A DNA stretch of 64,000 nt from Neovahlkampfia damariscottae (lineage: Eukaryota; Heterolobosea; Selenaionea; Neovahlkampfiida; Neovahlkampfiidae): the NCBI GenBank assembly GCA_016618085.1, contig JABLTG010000069.1, forward strand, positions 31,936-95,935, read 5' to 3'. Shown one piece after another: positions 1 through 9,077 of this stretch (positions within the stretch are counted from its first letter, which is position 1; each line of letters begins with the position of its first letter). The position numbers were made by a program, and so were the translations under genes. Under the pieces are notes generated by a model, which was given only the letters and a program-made list of their open reading frames with translations, did not search any database and was not told the DNA's origin.

Positions 1-1
1 T

Positions 2-514
2 CGTGAAGCTCATAAAACTCATACAAATCAATTAACACAAGAAATATTATCAAGATTAAAATTTGATCCAACTGATATGATTGAAGAGTTACAAATTACA
101 ATTACAAATTCTGAATTATTCTCAAAGTCACTTGTGAAAGATTCAATTATTCATGATGATAACAATCCAATTTTTATTGAAAAATTATTAGAGAATATAA
201 TTGAACACTCAGAAATGTTCATTCAAGAAGAAAATAAATTTCAATATTATCAAAGAAAAGTTACACAACAAAAAAAGAAAACAACTGAAGATGAATCAAC
301 TGCTCAAATTGCTGTTACTGGTGGTACTTCAACAGCTCCTGTTGCTACTACAACAGCTCCAGTTCATTTGTCTGTTGGTTCTTCAGCATCTGTAGTTGCT
401 CCAAATAGATTAGAAGCTTTATTAATTTCAACACAAGTTAAAGATTCAATTGCTGAAATTGATGCATTAGTTTCCTTATCAAAAAAGAAAATGACTGTTA
501 CTGATAAAATTTAA
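2..514 (+). CDS. eIF3h: Eukaryotic translation initiation factor 3 subunit H, C-terminal part (5' truncated by window edge)
   Basis: The reading frame is open from the first bases of the window, so the gene starts to the left. The visible ~170 residues carry features of the eIF3h C-terminal region: a segment ending in NKFQYYQRKVTQQ, the counterpart of the conserved QKFQYY helix, then a low-complexity Thr/Ala/Val linker, then PNRLEALLISTQVKDSIAEID, matching the family's terminal RxxxLLIxxQI helix. eIF3h is an MPN-domain scaffold subunit of the eIF3 complex in the cytosol; the MPN domain itself would lie outside the window. The TAA at 512-514 is clear. Family assignment is from remembered motifs, not a search. 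Confidence 0.8.
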   Translation, partial: REAHKTHTNQLTQEILSRLKFDPTDMIEELQITITNSELFSKSLVKDSIIHDDNNPIFIEKLLENIIEHSEMFIQEENKFQYYQRKVTQQKKKTTEDESTAQIAVTGGTSTAPVATTTAPVHLSVGSSASVVAPNRLEALLISTQVKDSIAEIDALVSLSKKKMTVTDKI

Positions 515-604
515 ATAATTATTTCAAAGTTTCTTTTTTGTTTTCTGCTTTAGTCATCATCACTACTTTAAATGATGAAAAATAATACTCATCCAATCAA
601 AATA

Positions 605-3047
605 ATGTCCTCCTTCACCCGAAGATACACAATAAAAAAAAAAAATTGGATAAGGTGGCCAAGGAACAATATACTCAGTACAAGATAAACAAAAAGATAT
701 TGAATACGCAATGAAATCACTTTACTGTGAAGACTATGAACAAGTTAATCAAATCATCAAAGAAATCAATTTTGTTAAAGAATTAAAACATCCAAATTTA
801 TTATCATATGAAGAAACTTTCATGAATTATGATGAAGAAAATGAAGTTTTGTCAGTCAATATCATAATGAAACTTTGTCAAGAAGGTTTGGAAAACACTG
901 TTCACTGAAAAAACTTTAAAGGTGATTTGAACAAATATATTTTAAGAAATGAACTTGATGAAGATAAAATTATTGATTTTATGATTCAAATTTGTCAAGG
1001 TTTGGAATATTTACATAAACAAAATGTGATTCATCGAGGTGAGCCAAATAAAAAGAAATTTTAAAAACTAAGACATCAAACCTGAAAATGTTTTAATAAG
1101 TATTGAAGAGAATGAAATAGTTTTGAAAATAACAGATTTTGGTCTTTCAAAAAAAGTTTCAGAAATTTCATTTGCTAAAACTTATTGTGGAACTCTTTAC
1201 TACAGTAAAAATATTGATTTATTTTAATTTTTATAGTTGCTCCTGAAATACTTTCTGGAAAATATGATGAAAAAGTTGACTTGTTTTCTGTTGGTTCAAT
1301 GTTGTATTTCATGATGACAAAACAGAATAAATCATTCCATCATGAAGTTTTAAACGACAAAAAAATTCATAAAAAAAATAGAAAGTGAATGTAATGGATA
1401 CTCAAAACAATTGATTTCAATGGTAATTCGTTTGTTAAATGTAATTCCGAATGAAAGACCTTCTTCAGCTGAATTATTGAAAATTTTGAAAAGAATGAAG
1501 GATAAAAAAGTGTTTGTTGTTGGGAGTATACCAAAAAATCGGTATGGGCACAGCTCACATCTAATAAATGACAAATTATATATATTTGGAGTTAGTCAAA
1601 AAAAACGTTTTTTTAACAAGCTAGGGTTACATTAATGACATTAAAAAAACGACAAATGAATCTCATGAGTTACTTTTAACAACCCTTGAATGGAAAAAAC
1701 TGGTTGATGTTGAATCTTTGTTTGAAGGAATCAATCCATTTTCAAAATCAAATTCTAGTGATAAATTACAAGAAATCAGAGGTTGTTTACCATCTACAAG
1801 ATGTTGGCATTCATCAACAGTATATGATAACTCATTTGTTGTAATGGGTGGTTGTGGTGATTATGAATACTTCAATGACATCTATAAGTACCAATATAAT
1901 TTTCAAAAGTGGTTGAAGATGCCGATAAAATTACCAAAACTATTAGCCAAGCATTCGACCGTAAAATTTGAAGATTCATTGTTTGTATTTGGTGGAATGT
2001 TTTATGAAAAGAAATTCTTTATCAACAATGATTTATTTGAAATTTCTTCATTGAAAGACATCAAGAAAGTCGAATGTTCTGGCGATATTCCTTCAGAAAG
2101 ATTTGGACATTCTGCTGTAGTCTATAATTCATGTATGTATGTTTTTGGTGGGCAAAATGAAAAGACAACAAACAATGAGTTGTACGAATTAAATTTTCAA
2201 ACAAAGAAATGGACAAAAATAGAAACTGAAGGAGATTTACCAACAATTAGAACAGATCACACTTGTTTAATTTACAAAAATTCAATGATTGTTATTGGTG
2301 GCCTTGAATCATTTGATCACATTTCACAAAATTTATCTCAGAGATTGGTGTATCAGTATTTCTTTGAACAAAAGAAATGGAAATATATTGAATTCACAGG
2401 TGATTTTCCATTCAAATTATCACAACATACTTCAGTTTTAGTTGGTGATGAAATTTTTTCATTTGGTGGAATGAGTTAGAATTATAAATTGAATAATACT
2501 CTTTATTCGTTGAATTGTCTGAATTGGACATTTCAAAACTTGAATAATGATCAATCAGAGCAGATAAAAGCATGGCAAAAAGAACATTTCTTTTTGTGTC
2601 ATGAATGTGCAAATCAGTGTAAGTTCAAATTTCATTAATGTTGTTGTGAAAGTGGTGTTTGGAATTTCATTCTATGGAACCAAAGAAGAGAACCTCTGTG
2701 CAGTGTGTTACAATAAATCAAATAAAAAAAACAAATTCATTCAAATAAATGACTTACTGCAAGCTTATCACCTTTCAAGTGGACATGAAAATCCGAGACC
2801 ATCAGAAGGTAAAAAATACTCATTTTTCGTTTCTTTGAAAAATAAATTGAAAAATTCAAATAAAGAAATATCATCTGCTCATCACTCAGAATCATCTGGA
2901 ATGAATTCAAATCAAGAATTGAAGTTGAAATTTTTTGAAAAGAAATTTCATGAGTATGATGAAAAATTTGAACTTTACGACAAAACTATAGAAAAATTAA
3001 CGAAAGAGATCAAAAGGTTGAATGAAATAATTGAAAAAAAAGAATAA
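605..3047 (+). CDS. Protein kinase-Kelch repeat fusion with C-terminal zinc-binding/coiled-coil segment; contains one in-frame TAG and one frameshift
   Basis: Exons joined by 32-36 nt introns (886-921, 1039-1072, 1205-1236, 1591-1624, 2619-2652) give a Ser/Thr kinase: glycine loop GGQGTIYSV near 655, Lys in YAMKSL, HRDIKPEN around 1031-1090, DFGLSKK near 1138 and the APEI motif after 1236. Kelch repeats (RYGHSSH, FGGYIND, CWHSSTVY, ERFGHSAVV) follow from about 1540 to 2480. After these come paired CxxC motifs (CHEC, CAVC) and a Lys/Glu coiled coil ending at 3047. Two defects: an A-run near 1360 shifts frame by one base, and TAG at 2477-2479 sits where the Kelch protein plainly continues (NYKLNNTLYSL). 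Either sequencing errors or a decaying gene. A CCAATCA box at 593-599 precedes the ATG at 605, but the join of the first short exon to the glycine loop is unresolved. Confidence 0.7.
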
Positions 3048-3090
3048 ATTATATTTTTCCAATAACCAATCATATCAATTTTTTTACTTG

Positions 3091-3549
3091 ATGCCGAGAA
3101 TCGTTGACGGAAAAATTGTAGAAGATTTAGAATCACAAACACCTGCTGATGGTAATACACAAGCATCAGGTGGTGATTTTGGAATGTCACAAATGCAAAG
3201 AGGAATGAACAACTTCAGAATTGGTTTAATGGTATTTTTGATTTTCTTTTTTAACAAAACAGATTGGAATGGCTGTACTTATCGGTTTATTTTTTGGAAT
3301 TAAAGCAATGTTAGTCTCTTTGGCAATCTCAGGAGTTATATATATCGCCATGACTGTAATTCTTTTTTTATTAAATTGTAGCCTGATGCAAGGACAAGAA
3401 TTTCAAATTTGTTCAGTGGAATGTTTGGAGGTGGAAGTAGTAGTTCAACTCAAGAAACCAGAGGTACAACGAACTCAGGCCAAGGAAGAACTTTAGGTTC
3501 AAATATAAGAACCATGGCTGATCTTCCACCTGAACCAAAAAGGAGTTGA
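3091..3549 (+). CDS. Small membrane protein, FAM241-like (DUF4605-type)
   Basis: Three exons (3091-3231, 3263-3355, 3382-3549) with introns of 31 and 26 nt encode 133 residues. The N-terminus MPRIVDGKIVEDLES resembles the start of FAM241 proteins. A hydrophobic stretch (VLIGLFFGIKAMLVSLAIS) forms one or two membrane helices. The tail is Gly/Ser/Thr-rich and ends with ADLPPEPKRS. Both splice joins restore a frame that is otherwise broken. The 26-nt intron at 3356-3381 is the shortest well-supported one in the window. The layout also recalls other small ER membrane proteins with an N-terminal tail, so the FAM241 link is tentative. Confidence 0.6.
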
Positions 3550-3842
3550 TCTAACTCAAAGTGTGATTTTTTATTTTAAATTTGTTAGTGATTGTTAAAT
3601 AAACACTGAGTGCATGAATCTTTCGAAATGAAAATTTTTCATATAAGTTGCATTGGCCATGAAACGTTTGAAAGCAAGAATCAGAAAAACTTGGGAATTA
3701 AAATTTTATTGAAAAAAATGGATTATTTTTCAACAAAAACAGTTTCAACACAAAAAAACTCAATGATTCAAGGAAACATCTGTTTATTCCACTATCAATT
3801 TTGTTAGTGCGATCGTTTTGGTGTTGAACATTATCAGGTGAA
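3550..3842. other. Intergenic region, no gene recognised
   Basis: A 65-codon open frame at 3610-3807 has no recognisable motif, no CCAAT-type box and odd composition, so I do not call it. The region runs directly into the tRNA-Lys gene. Confidence 0.5.
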
Positions 3843-3915
3843 GCCCGCCTAGCTCAGTCGGTAGAGCGTTAGGCTCTTAACCTAACGGTCGCGGGTTCGA
3901 ACCCCGCGGTGGGCT
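3843..3915 (+). tRNA. tRNA-Lys (anticodon CTT)
   Basis: A GC-rich island in AT-rich surroundings folds as a cloverleaf: acceptor GCCCGCC pairs with GGTGGGC, the D-arm is GCTCAGTCGGTAGAGC, anticodon stem TTAGG/CCTAA encloses loop CTCTTAA (anticodon CTT), and the T-arm is GCGGG TTCGAAC CCCGC. There is no intron. The base after the acceptor stem is T followed by A; a T discriminator would be unusual, so the exact 3' end is uncertain by one base. Sequence layout matches eukaryotic cytosolic tRNA-Lys. Confidence 0.95.
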
Positions 3916-4016
3916 ACAATTTTACTTTTTTCCCTGTTGGAATTTTACTGATTCTTTTGTGTGGGCAATTTTATGTTGAAAAGACACTATTTGGAACACA
4001 GTTTAAAAAAAAGATA

Positions 4017-4089
4017 TAGCAAAGGTAGGTTTTGATCCTACGACCTGTGAGTTATGAGCCCACCACGCTAACCTCTGCGCCACTTTGCT
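4017..4089 (-). tRNA. Initiator tRNA-Met (anticodon CAT)
   Basis: On the minus strand, acceptor AGCAAAG pairs with CTTTGCT plus discriminator A. The anticodon stem/loop is GTGGG CTCATAA CTCAC (anticodon CAT). The T-loop reads GATCAAAAC rather than TTCGAAC, the eukaryotic initiator hallmark, and the acceptor begins A:T (position 1:72), also typical of the initiator. No intron. It lies about 100 bp from tRNA-Lys, in opposite orientation. Confidence 0.93.
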
Positions 4090-4174
4090 TGTTTGATTCT
4101 TATAGCTAAAAGATAAAACATAATAGTAGAATTGGTTTTCGAAGGTTTCAATTTATTTTTTCTTTGAAATTTAT

Positions 4175-5257
4175 TCATTGTTTTTTGTGAATTCCAAGTG
4201 GACCATGTTCATCGTACTCTTCAGAAGTCATACAATAATTTTTGAAAGAATCTAAGCTACTGAAAGCAACATAACCTTTGAATACAGAGGTATCATTATC
4301 AATTGATGAAAAAATATTGCACACCTTGCTTTTAGAAAGTTTAGATATTTCAATTTTTAATCTTTGATCAAAATTTTTCCAAACTGTATTTCCACCTGAA
4401 AGAACAATATTGGAATACATTTCTTTTTGATATTCACGTTCAGAATCTTCAATTAAATCAATAATAATACTTTGTAAATTATCAGAATTTCCAACAAATG
4501 TTCCATCAAAAAACCCTTCTGCACATAAGAATCTCTCTTTTGAAATTGTCAATTTATTTCCATCTGGTAATGTATATAGTTCATCTTCAACCTTTTCTTT
4601 TGTCATATCCAGTGATACATATCCAAATTTTTCTTTAATTTTTTCAATTTCATAGATTGCATCTTCATACTTGAAAATGACTTGTTGTGAGTAAATATTG
4701 AAAAATTGTTGTGTTAAATCATGACCAAATAAATAATCTAACATTTTAGTGTTGGTTTTTTTTCCTTCTTCAAAACTGGAGATATCATTTCCTCCATAAC
4801 CACTATCAACAATAATTCCTGTGGTTAAGCCCATCGAAAACAGTGCCATTTTTGAAGTTGTTGAGATGTTCAAAGATGGAATTTCAAATTTTTCCATTGT
4901 TATTTGTGTTATTTTTTCCAAATCAGAATCACTCAATTGAGGGCCAACACTACAAAGAAAGTTATGATTTTGAAAATCAATTTTTGATTCTTTTGCTGCA
5001 TGTTCCCAAAGTTTTTCCAAATTATCAAAATTTTTGATTTTTCTATGTTGAATTGGATGTGAAATTTGATAAAGACTTTTTTTTAAAAATGCATTTTCTC
5101 CAAAATGTAATTGTTCACTTTGAAGGCCTCTCTCAGTCATTGTGATTCCTTTCAGTTTTTCTTTTGATATAACAGATGGGAAAATACATGATGGAGACGT
5201 GGATGAACTCAAACCACTTCTTATGAAGCCACTTCCATTGTCCACGATGAAGGACAT
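4175..5257 (-). CDS. Divergent actin / actin-related protein
   Basis: About 360 residues with the actin fold signature: N-terminal IVDNGSGFIRSGLS (phosphate loop 1), a degraded second ATP-binding loop TGIIVDSGYGGND, and the adenosine motif IVLSGGNTVWKNFDQRL. The C-terminus ends EYDEHGPLGIHKKQ instead of the usual His-Arg-Lys-Cys-Phe. Length fits actin (about 375), yet most surface loops differ, so this is an actin-like protein rather than a conventional actin; I cannot assign it to a numbered Arp. The ATG at 5257 is chosen because a CCAAT-type element lies just upstream on the plus strand (gaccaatga, 5261-5269). No introns are needed. A second divergent actin lies at 32.7 kb. Confidence 0.85.
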   Translation of the reverse strand: MSFIVDNGSGFIRSGLSSSTSPSCIFPSVISKEKLKGITMTERGLQSEQLHFGENAFLKKSLYQISHPIQHRKIKNFDNLEKLWEHAAKESKIDFQNHNFLCSVGPQLSDSDLEKITQITMEKFEIPSLNISTTSKMALFSMGLTTGIIVDSGYGGNDISSFEEGKKTNTKMLDYLFGHDLTQQFFNIYSQQVIFKYEDAIYEIEKIKEKFGYVSLDMTKEKVEDELYTLPDGNKLTISKERFLCAEGFFDGTFVGNSDNLQSIIIDLIEDSEREYQKEMYSNIVLSGGNTVWKNFDQRLKIEISKLSKSKVCNIFSSIDNDTSVFKGYVAFSSLDSFKNYCMTSEEYDEHGPLGIHKKQ

Positions 5258-5384
5258 TTTGACCAATGATTTTTATGAATCAATTGAACCAATCATCCAT
5301 TAAATATTTAATTTTATAAATTTTTGTTGAATATAATTTTCATTCTGAAAACTAGAAATATTCGGATGTATCCTCAAAAATAAT

Positions 5385-6089
5385 CTACCATTGAATTTCC
5401 TTGATAGTTTTCCATTCGCTCTGTTTCAACATCAAATCTGATAATTTTACGTTTCCAATTGCCACTCTTTCTAACTCTTCAACTTTATTTCCTATTGCTC
5501 CAATCATTCTTTTCACTTGATGATACAATCCTTGATTGATTTCCATTTCGATGATTTTGTCATCAATTTGATCAATTTTTAAGCAAGAAACAAACTTATC
5601 ATCATTAAGTGTAACTCCATTTTCCAATGATTTCTTCATTTCTTCTGTGAATTTATGTCTCAATCCAACTCTATAAAGTTTTGAAATTTTTTGATTTTGA
5701 AATTCATTAATCAAATGTCCGTTTGTTGATAAAAATAATAAACCTGTGGTGTTTACGTCTAATCGTCCAGCACATTTAATTGGTATTTTTCTTTTCAGAA
5801 ATCGTTCTGGAAGCAATGAAAAAACAGATTTATACAATTCAAAAGGTTGATGGCTGCATTCAATATTTTTTGGTTTATTCATAAATATGTGTACTTCTTT
5901 TTCCAATGGATATTCAATGCCGTCAATTTCTAAAATTTGTTCTTGTGTGGTGTCTATTTTCTTGCTTGGTATTTTTAACAATTTTTTGTTAAGTTTAAAT
6001 CTTCCGTTAATAATAATCTTTTGACATTCTTTTTTTGTTCCAAATCCAGAATGTGATAGTAAAGAAGAAATTTCCATCAAAGTCTTCAT
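5385..6089 (-). CDS. Pseudouridine synthase, RsuA/RluB family
   Basis: 234 residues without introns. The N-terminal ~60 residues are an S4 RNA-binding domain (SHSGFGTKKECQKIIINGRFKLN). The catalytic domain has HIFMNKPKN, then the motif AGRLDVNTTGLLFLSTNG around residues 107-124, whose Asp is the catalytic nucleophile of this family, and QGLYHQVKRMIGAIG near residues 185-200. Enzymes of this family isomerise a uridine in rRNA. In a eukaryote it would most likely act in an organelle or on cytosolic rRNA; no clear presequence is visible, so location is open. Confidence 0.9.
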   Translation of the reverse strand: MKTLMEISSLLSHSGFGTKKECQKIIINGRFKLNKKLLKIPSKKIDTTQEQILEIDGIEYPLEKEVHIFMNKPKNIECSHQPFELYKSVFSLLPERFLKRKIPIKCAGRLDVNTTGLLFLSTNGHLINEFQNQKISKLYRVGLRHKFTEEMKKSLENGVTLNDDKFVSCLKIDQIDDKIIEMEINQGLYHQVKRMIGAIGNKVEELERVAIGNVKLSDLMLKQSEWKTIKEIQW

Positions 6090-6165
6090 TCTTCTTGTTC
6101 ACTTCTCAGGATTCAAAACCAAAACGATTGGACAAATAAATACAATTTACATTTTATTTTATAAC

Positions 6166-6779
6166 TTAATTTAAGTCTCTACGGACAACTACAAGTGTCT
6201 CCAATGACACCATTCGTTTTATTTTTGGTTTTGCTTTTGAGAACATTTTGCTCAACGCTTTTGGAATTTTTAAAGTTCTTTGATTTGTTCTCCCAAGAAA
6301 AATAGATTCTCTGTAAACCTGGTATTCTTTTGATCCTTTAAACCTTAAAAAAGTGTCTGTGATCATTTGAGTAACGTAATCTTTAATTGGTTTCATAGTG
6401 TCACTGTCAATTTTTGATTGTGAAGTTTCTAAGAATTTTTCAATTTGAGTAATCAGCGTTTTATCGATTTCTATTTCCATAATTGCATCTTCTTCAAGAA
6501 ATACTTCATAGATTTCTTCAAGTAGGTTTTTCTTGTCATTTTGGGTCGCTTGTTCAAATTCAATAACTTTTTCAAGGAAATACAAATTTTCAGATGAACT
6601 ACGAAAAGAATGAATTAAAAAAATAAAAAACCAAACAATTCTTTCATGGTGAAGTTTCTAAATTGATGCATTAGTTTTTTGTCAGCAAAGACTTCAGTGA
6701 GTGTCAGACTGTTGAGTGAATGAATTTCTTTGATGTTTTCTACTTCAGTGTCGTGTGATGATTGTACAGTTGTATTCAT
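6166..6779 (-). CDS. RGS-domain protein (regulator of G-protein signalling)
   Basis: Two exons (6779-6637 and 6598-6166) with a 38-nt intron encode 191 residues. The join gives an RGS core: TLTEVFADKKLMHQFRNFTMKEF, SSENLYFLEKVIEFEQA, then DSDTMKPIKDYVTQMITDTFLRF. RGS domains speed GTP hydrolysis by G-alpha subunits. Here the domain occupies nearly the whole protein, unlike the membrane RGS proteins downstream. The basic tail (KMFSKAKPKIKRMVSLE) might bind membranes, which is only inference. Confidence 0.85.
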
Positions 6780-6882
6780 GTTTCAGGTGGTTTAGACTTG
6801 GTTGAAGGTTGATGGAATTGTCTTATCTCTAAATTAAGAAGGTTTAAAACAAATATAGAATTTGATTCAACCAATCAACAGC

Positions 6883-6960
6883 ATTTTACCTAAAGGAGAC
6901 ATCCGTTCGGTGACTTAATTTGGTGCTATAACCGACAAATTTTTTTCAAATCTTCCCCTT
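6883..6960 (+). ncRNA. Candidate small structured RNA (possibly snRNA-like)
   Basis: A local GC-richer patch lies in a 265-bp region without a protein gene. It begins six bases after a CCAATCA box (6871-6877), the motif found near many starts here. It holds a short hairpin-forming stretch CCGTTCGG, a second possible hairpin around TTTGGTGCTATAACCGACAAA, and a T-run AAATTTTTTT that could be an Sm-type site. The 5' segment ATTTTACCT is complementary to a 5' splice site of the form AGGTAAAAT, common in these genes, which would suit a U1-like RNA, but the usual U1 stem-loop I sequence is not present. Speculative. Confidence 0.25.
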
Positions 6961-7045
6961 TACATATTGATTTTGATGAATTGAAAAAATTTAAGATGGT
7001 AATTTCATTTAACAAAAAAAAAATAAACTGAAATAAAATATTTTC

Positions 7046-8257
7046 TTAAAACAAATTATAAACTTGATTGTCAACAAAGTATGCTCTTGTTTCTTGTAAA
7101 GTACCAGGTGGACAAAAATCTAAAGTTAAAGTTTTTAATTGTCCTTGAGCAGGATCATAGCCTAATTCTTGACAGAGCCATGAAGGAGAGAACCCAATTA
7201 GTTTTCCATTTTGTTGTAATTTGACATATAAAGTCATGAATTGTGTGGTTACATCAACTGTTAATCCTTCAACACCATAAACTGCATTGATGATTGTTGG
7301 CAAAACAATTGGTTTTTGTTGTTGTTGTTGTTGTTGTTGCATTCCAAATGATCCTTGTTGTACTCCAAATGAATTCTGATTTCCAAACATTTGTTGTTGT
7401 TGACCAAAACTTCCTTGTTGTTGTTGATTTTGTTGGGTTGAACCAAATCCAATTGCTTCAATTTCAACTCTTAAAGCACCTCTTTTTTCAAGAGGTAACC
7501 ATAAATCTTTGTTTAAACCAGCTTTTAAACTTGTCAATGTGACTACAACTTGTCCCATTTTGTCTTTGCTGCTTAACAAATCCCAATCATAAACTGAAGA
7601 AAAATTTAGAATTAAAAAAAAAAATAATCAAGGATTACCGCTTAAAAATATCGGAGCTGACATATCCTTAACGTGAAAATCAAACGTTTCATTCCATTGT
7701 GGATTAAGAGTTTTTTTAATTGTCTTAGTTTTTTTTTGTTCTTTTCCAAAAGAAATTTCAACAAAAGGATCACTTGTACCACCTTAAAATAATTAAAAAA
7801 ACCTTTGAGTGACATACCAATATCCATTGCTGGTAAATCTTTTCCTTCACAAACTTTTAAACGAATTGAAGGTTCAAGTTCCAAAATTACATGAAGTTGA
7901 GGATTTGTATTTTTAATAGGAGGTAATGTTAACCATAAATCATTTTTTCCATTTTGTAATTTTGATACTGGAATTGATGTTTTACCTACAGAATCATGCT
8001 TTCCAATCAAATCCCAGTCTGAAGTTTTAAAACAAAATTAACATACCATAGACTTCAAAAATAACATCATCATTCATATTATTGAAAGTTAGTTGAAATT
8101 TTTCATTCCAAATTGGTTGGAGTGATTTTTTAATAACTTTGGTTTTGTGGTTGTTTGGTCCTAATTTTGAAACCACATATAAATCTGACTTACCACCTAA
8201 ATCCATGGCTGGCATGTCTTTTCCTTCAACAACTGTAAAATTCAATAATAAACTCAT
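7046..8257 (-). CDS. C2-domain protein with Gln-rich linker (tandem C2)
   Basis: Four exons (8257-8047, 8018-7818, 7782-7639, 7593-7046) with introns of 28, 35 and 45 nt. Two C2 domains show the calcium-loop pattern GKDMPAMDLGGKSDLYV and GKDLPAMDIGGTSDPFV, with NPQWNETFDF and VYDWD later in the fold. A Gln-rich stretch (QQQQQQQQK) and an unfamiliar ~80-residue tail (YGVEGLTVDVTTQFMTLYV and on) follow. C2 domains bind membranes or partners, often with calcium. I start at the ATG at 8257 because a CCAATCA box (minus strand, 8290-8284) lies 26 nt upstream; an open frame runs on to 8389, but that part is antisense to a receptor pseudogene. Confidence 0.82.
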
Positions 8258-8341
8258 CAGCAGTTGATGTTCTTGAAGCTTGATGATTGGTCCATTTGTT
8301 TGAGATTTTTTATGTTTCGTTTTTTCTGACTTTGTTTCAGT

Positions 8342-8985
8342 AAAATCACACAACACAAGTAACCAAAAAATCAATATTCGGTGAAACATTTCAGAATATA
8401 CTATTTAATACAATTGATGGAACTTTCACATTTGCTTTTTTTTTTTGAATTCCACTGAAGTACAAAAAATTATTTTGCTTTTGCTCAGAACTTTGAACAG
8501 ACACCCAGCATTTCAAATAGAACTATTATCATGCCAAAACATGATAAATTCAGTAAATTCAACTATTTAGAACCCAGTTTGTAGAATTAGTCCTAACATT
8601 CCAGGCAGGTTAATAATGACTTTTCCTTGGTCTATAAACAATGATCAAATTGCTTTGATTTAAAAAGTCATTTATACCTGAAATTATTTTGAAAATTGTA
8701 GGAATAGTTGAAGTATCTTTTTCAATTTCTTTTCTGTGTTCAGGACCCATTGATTGAATTTGTTGAAGATATTTGAAAAATTCCTTGTAAGTCGATGATG
8801 GCAGCAGGAATGAAAATTGATTCTGGTGAAATAAATTATCAAATGCATAATTTTATACTTTAGAAGCTACTGTTGATTTGAATTTGACAGACACTATTTC
8901 CAGATTTCAATATATGTATATTCAAGATACCTGAGCGAAAAACAAAAACCAGAAAAAGAACTGCAAGGAATTGGACCATAAAAGA
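8342..8985 (+). pseudogene. Broken copy of the DOMON-7TM-RGS receptor family
   Basis: Bases 8342-8439 are identical by eye to 9346-9443 inside the next receptor gene (extracellular domain); similarity then fades to about 8580. The last part, 8862-8985, matches the family's C-terminal RGS end (VDLNLTDTISRFQ then a remnant of the KxxKELGL tail) but carries an in-frame TGA. The membrane region is missing and replaced by unrelated sequence at 8567-8830. Confidence 0.8.
8567..8870 (-). pseudogene. Unidentified gene fragment embedded in the receptor pseudogene
   Basis: On the minus strand, an open stretch (FSFLLPSSTYKEFFKYLQQ, then IQSMGPEHRKEIEKDTSTIP) joins across a plausible GTATAA..TAG intron to DQGKVIINLPGMLGLILQ and a TAA at 8567-8569. 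The composition and the in-frame splice look like real coding sequence, but no start or family is recognisable and both flanks belong to the receptor pseudogene, so I read it as an inserted fragment. Confidence 0.35.
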
Positions 8986-9077
8986 AATTTAGTATTTTCA
9001 ATTCTTCATTTGAATAAAAACATTTCCTAATCAAATTACAATTCAACCAATCAACATTGTTGTTGACTCAGTTTTTT

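Noticed and set aside
886-921. TGA inside the kinase domain as a recoded tryptophan
   Set aside because: The TGA lies in a 36-nt GT..AG intron whose removal restores the kinase motif, and TGA ends other genes.
3610-3807. 65-codon frame as a small gene
   Set aside because: No box, no motif, no sensible composition; considered and dropped an rpL41-like reading of the basic stretch near 3660.
6871-6960. U5 snRNA
   Set aside because: The TTTTACCTAAAG piece recalls the U5 loop, but the flanking stem that should close the loop is absent.
8257-8389. Upstream extension of the first C2 gene to 8389 with a hydrophobic N-terminus
   Set aside because: This part is antisense to the receptor pseudogene, and a CCAATCA box supports the downstream ATG at 8257.
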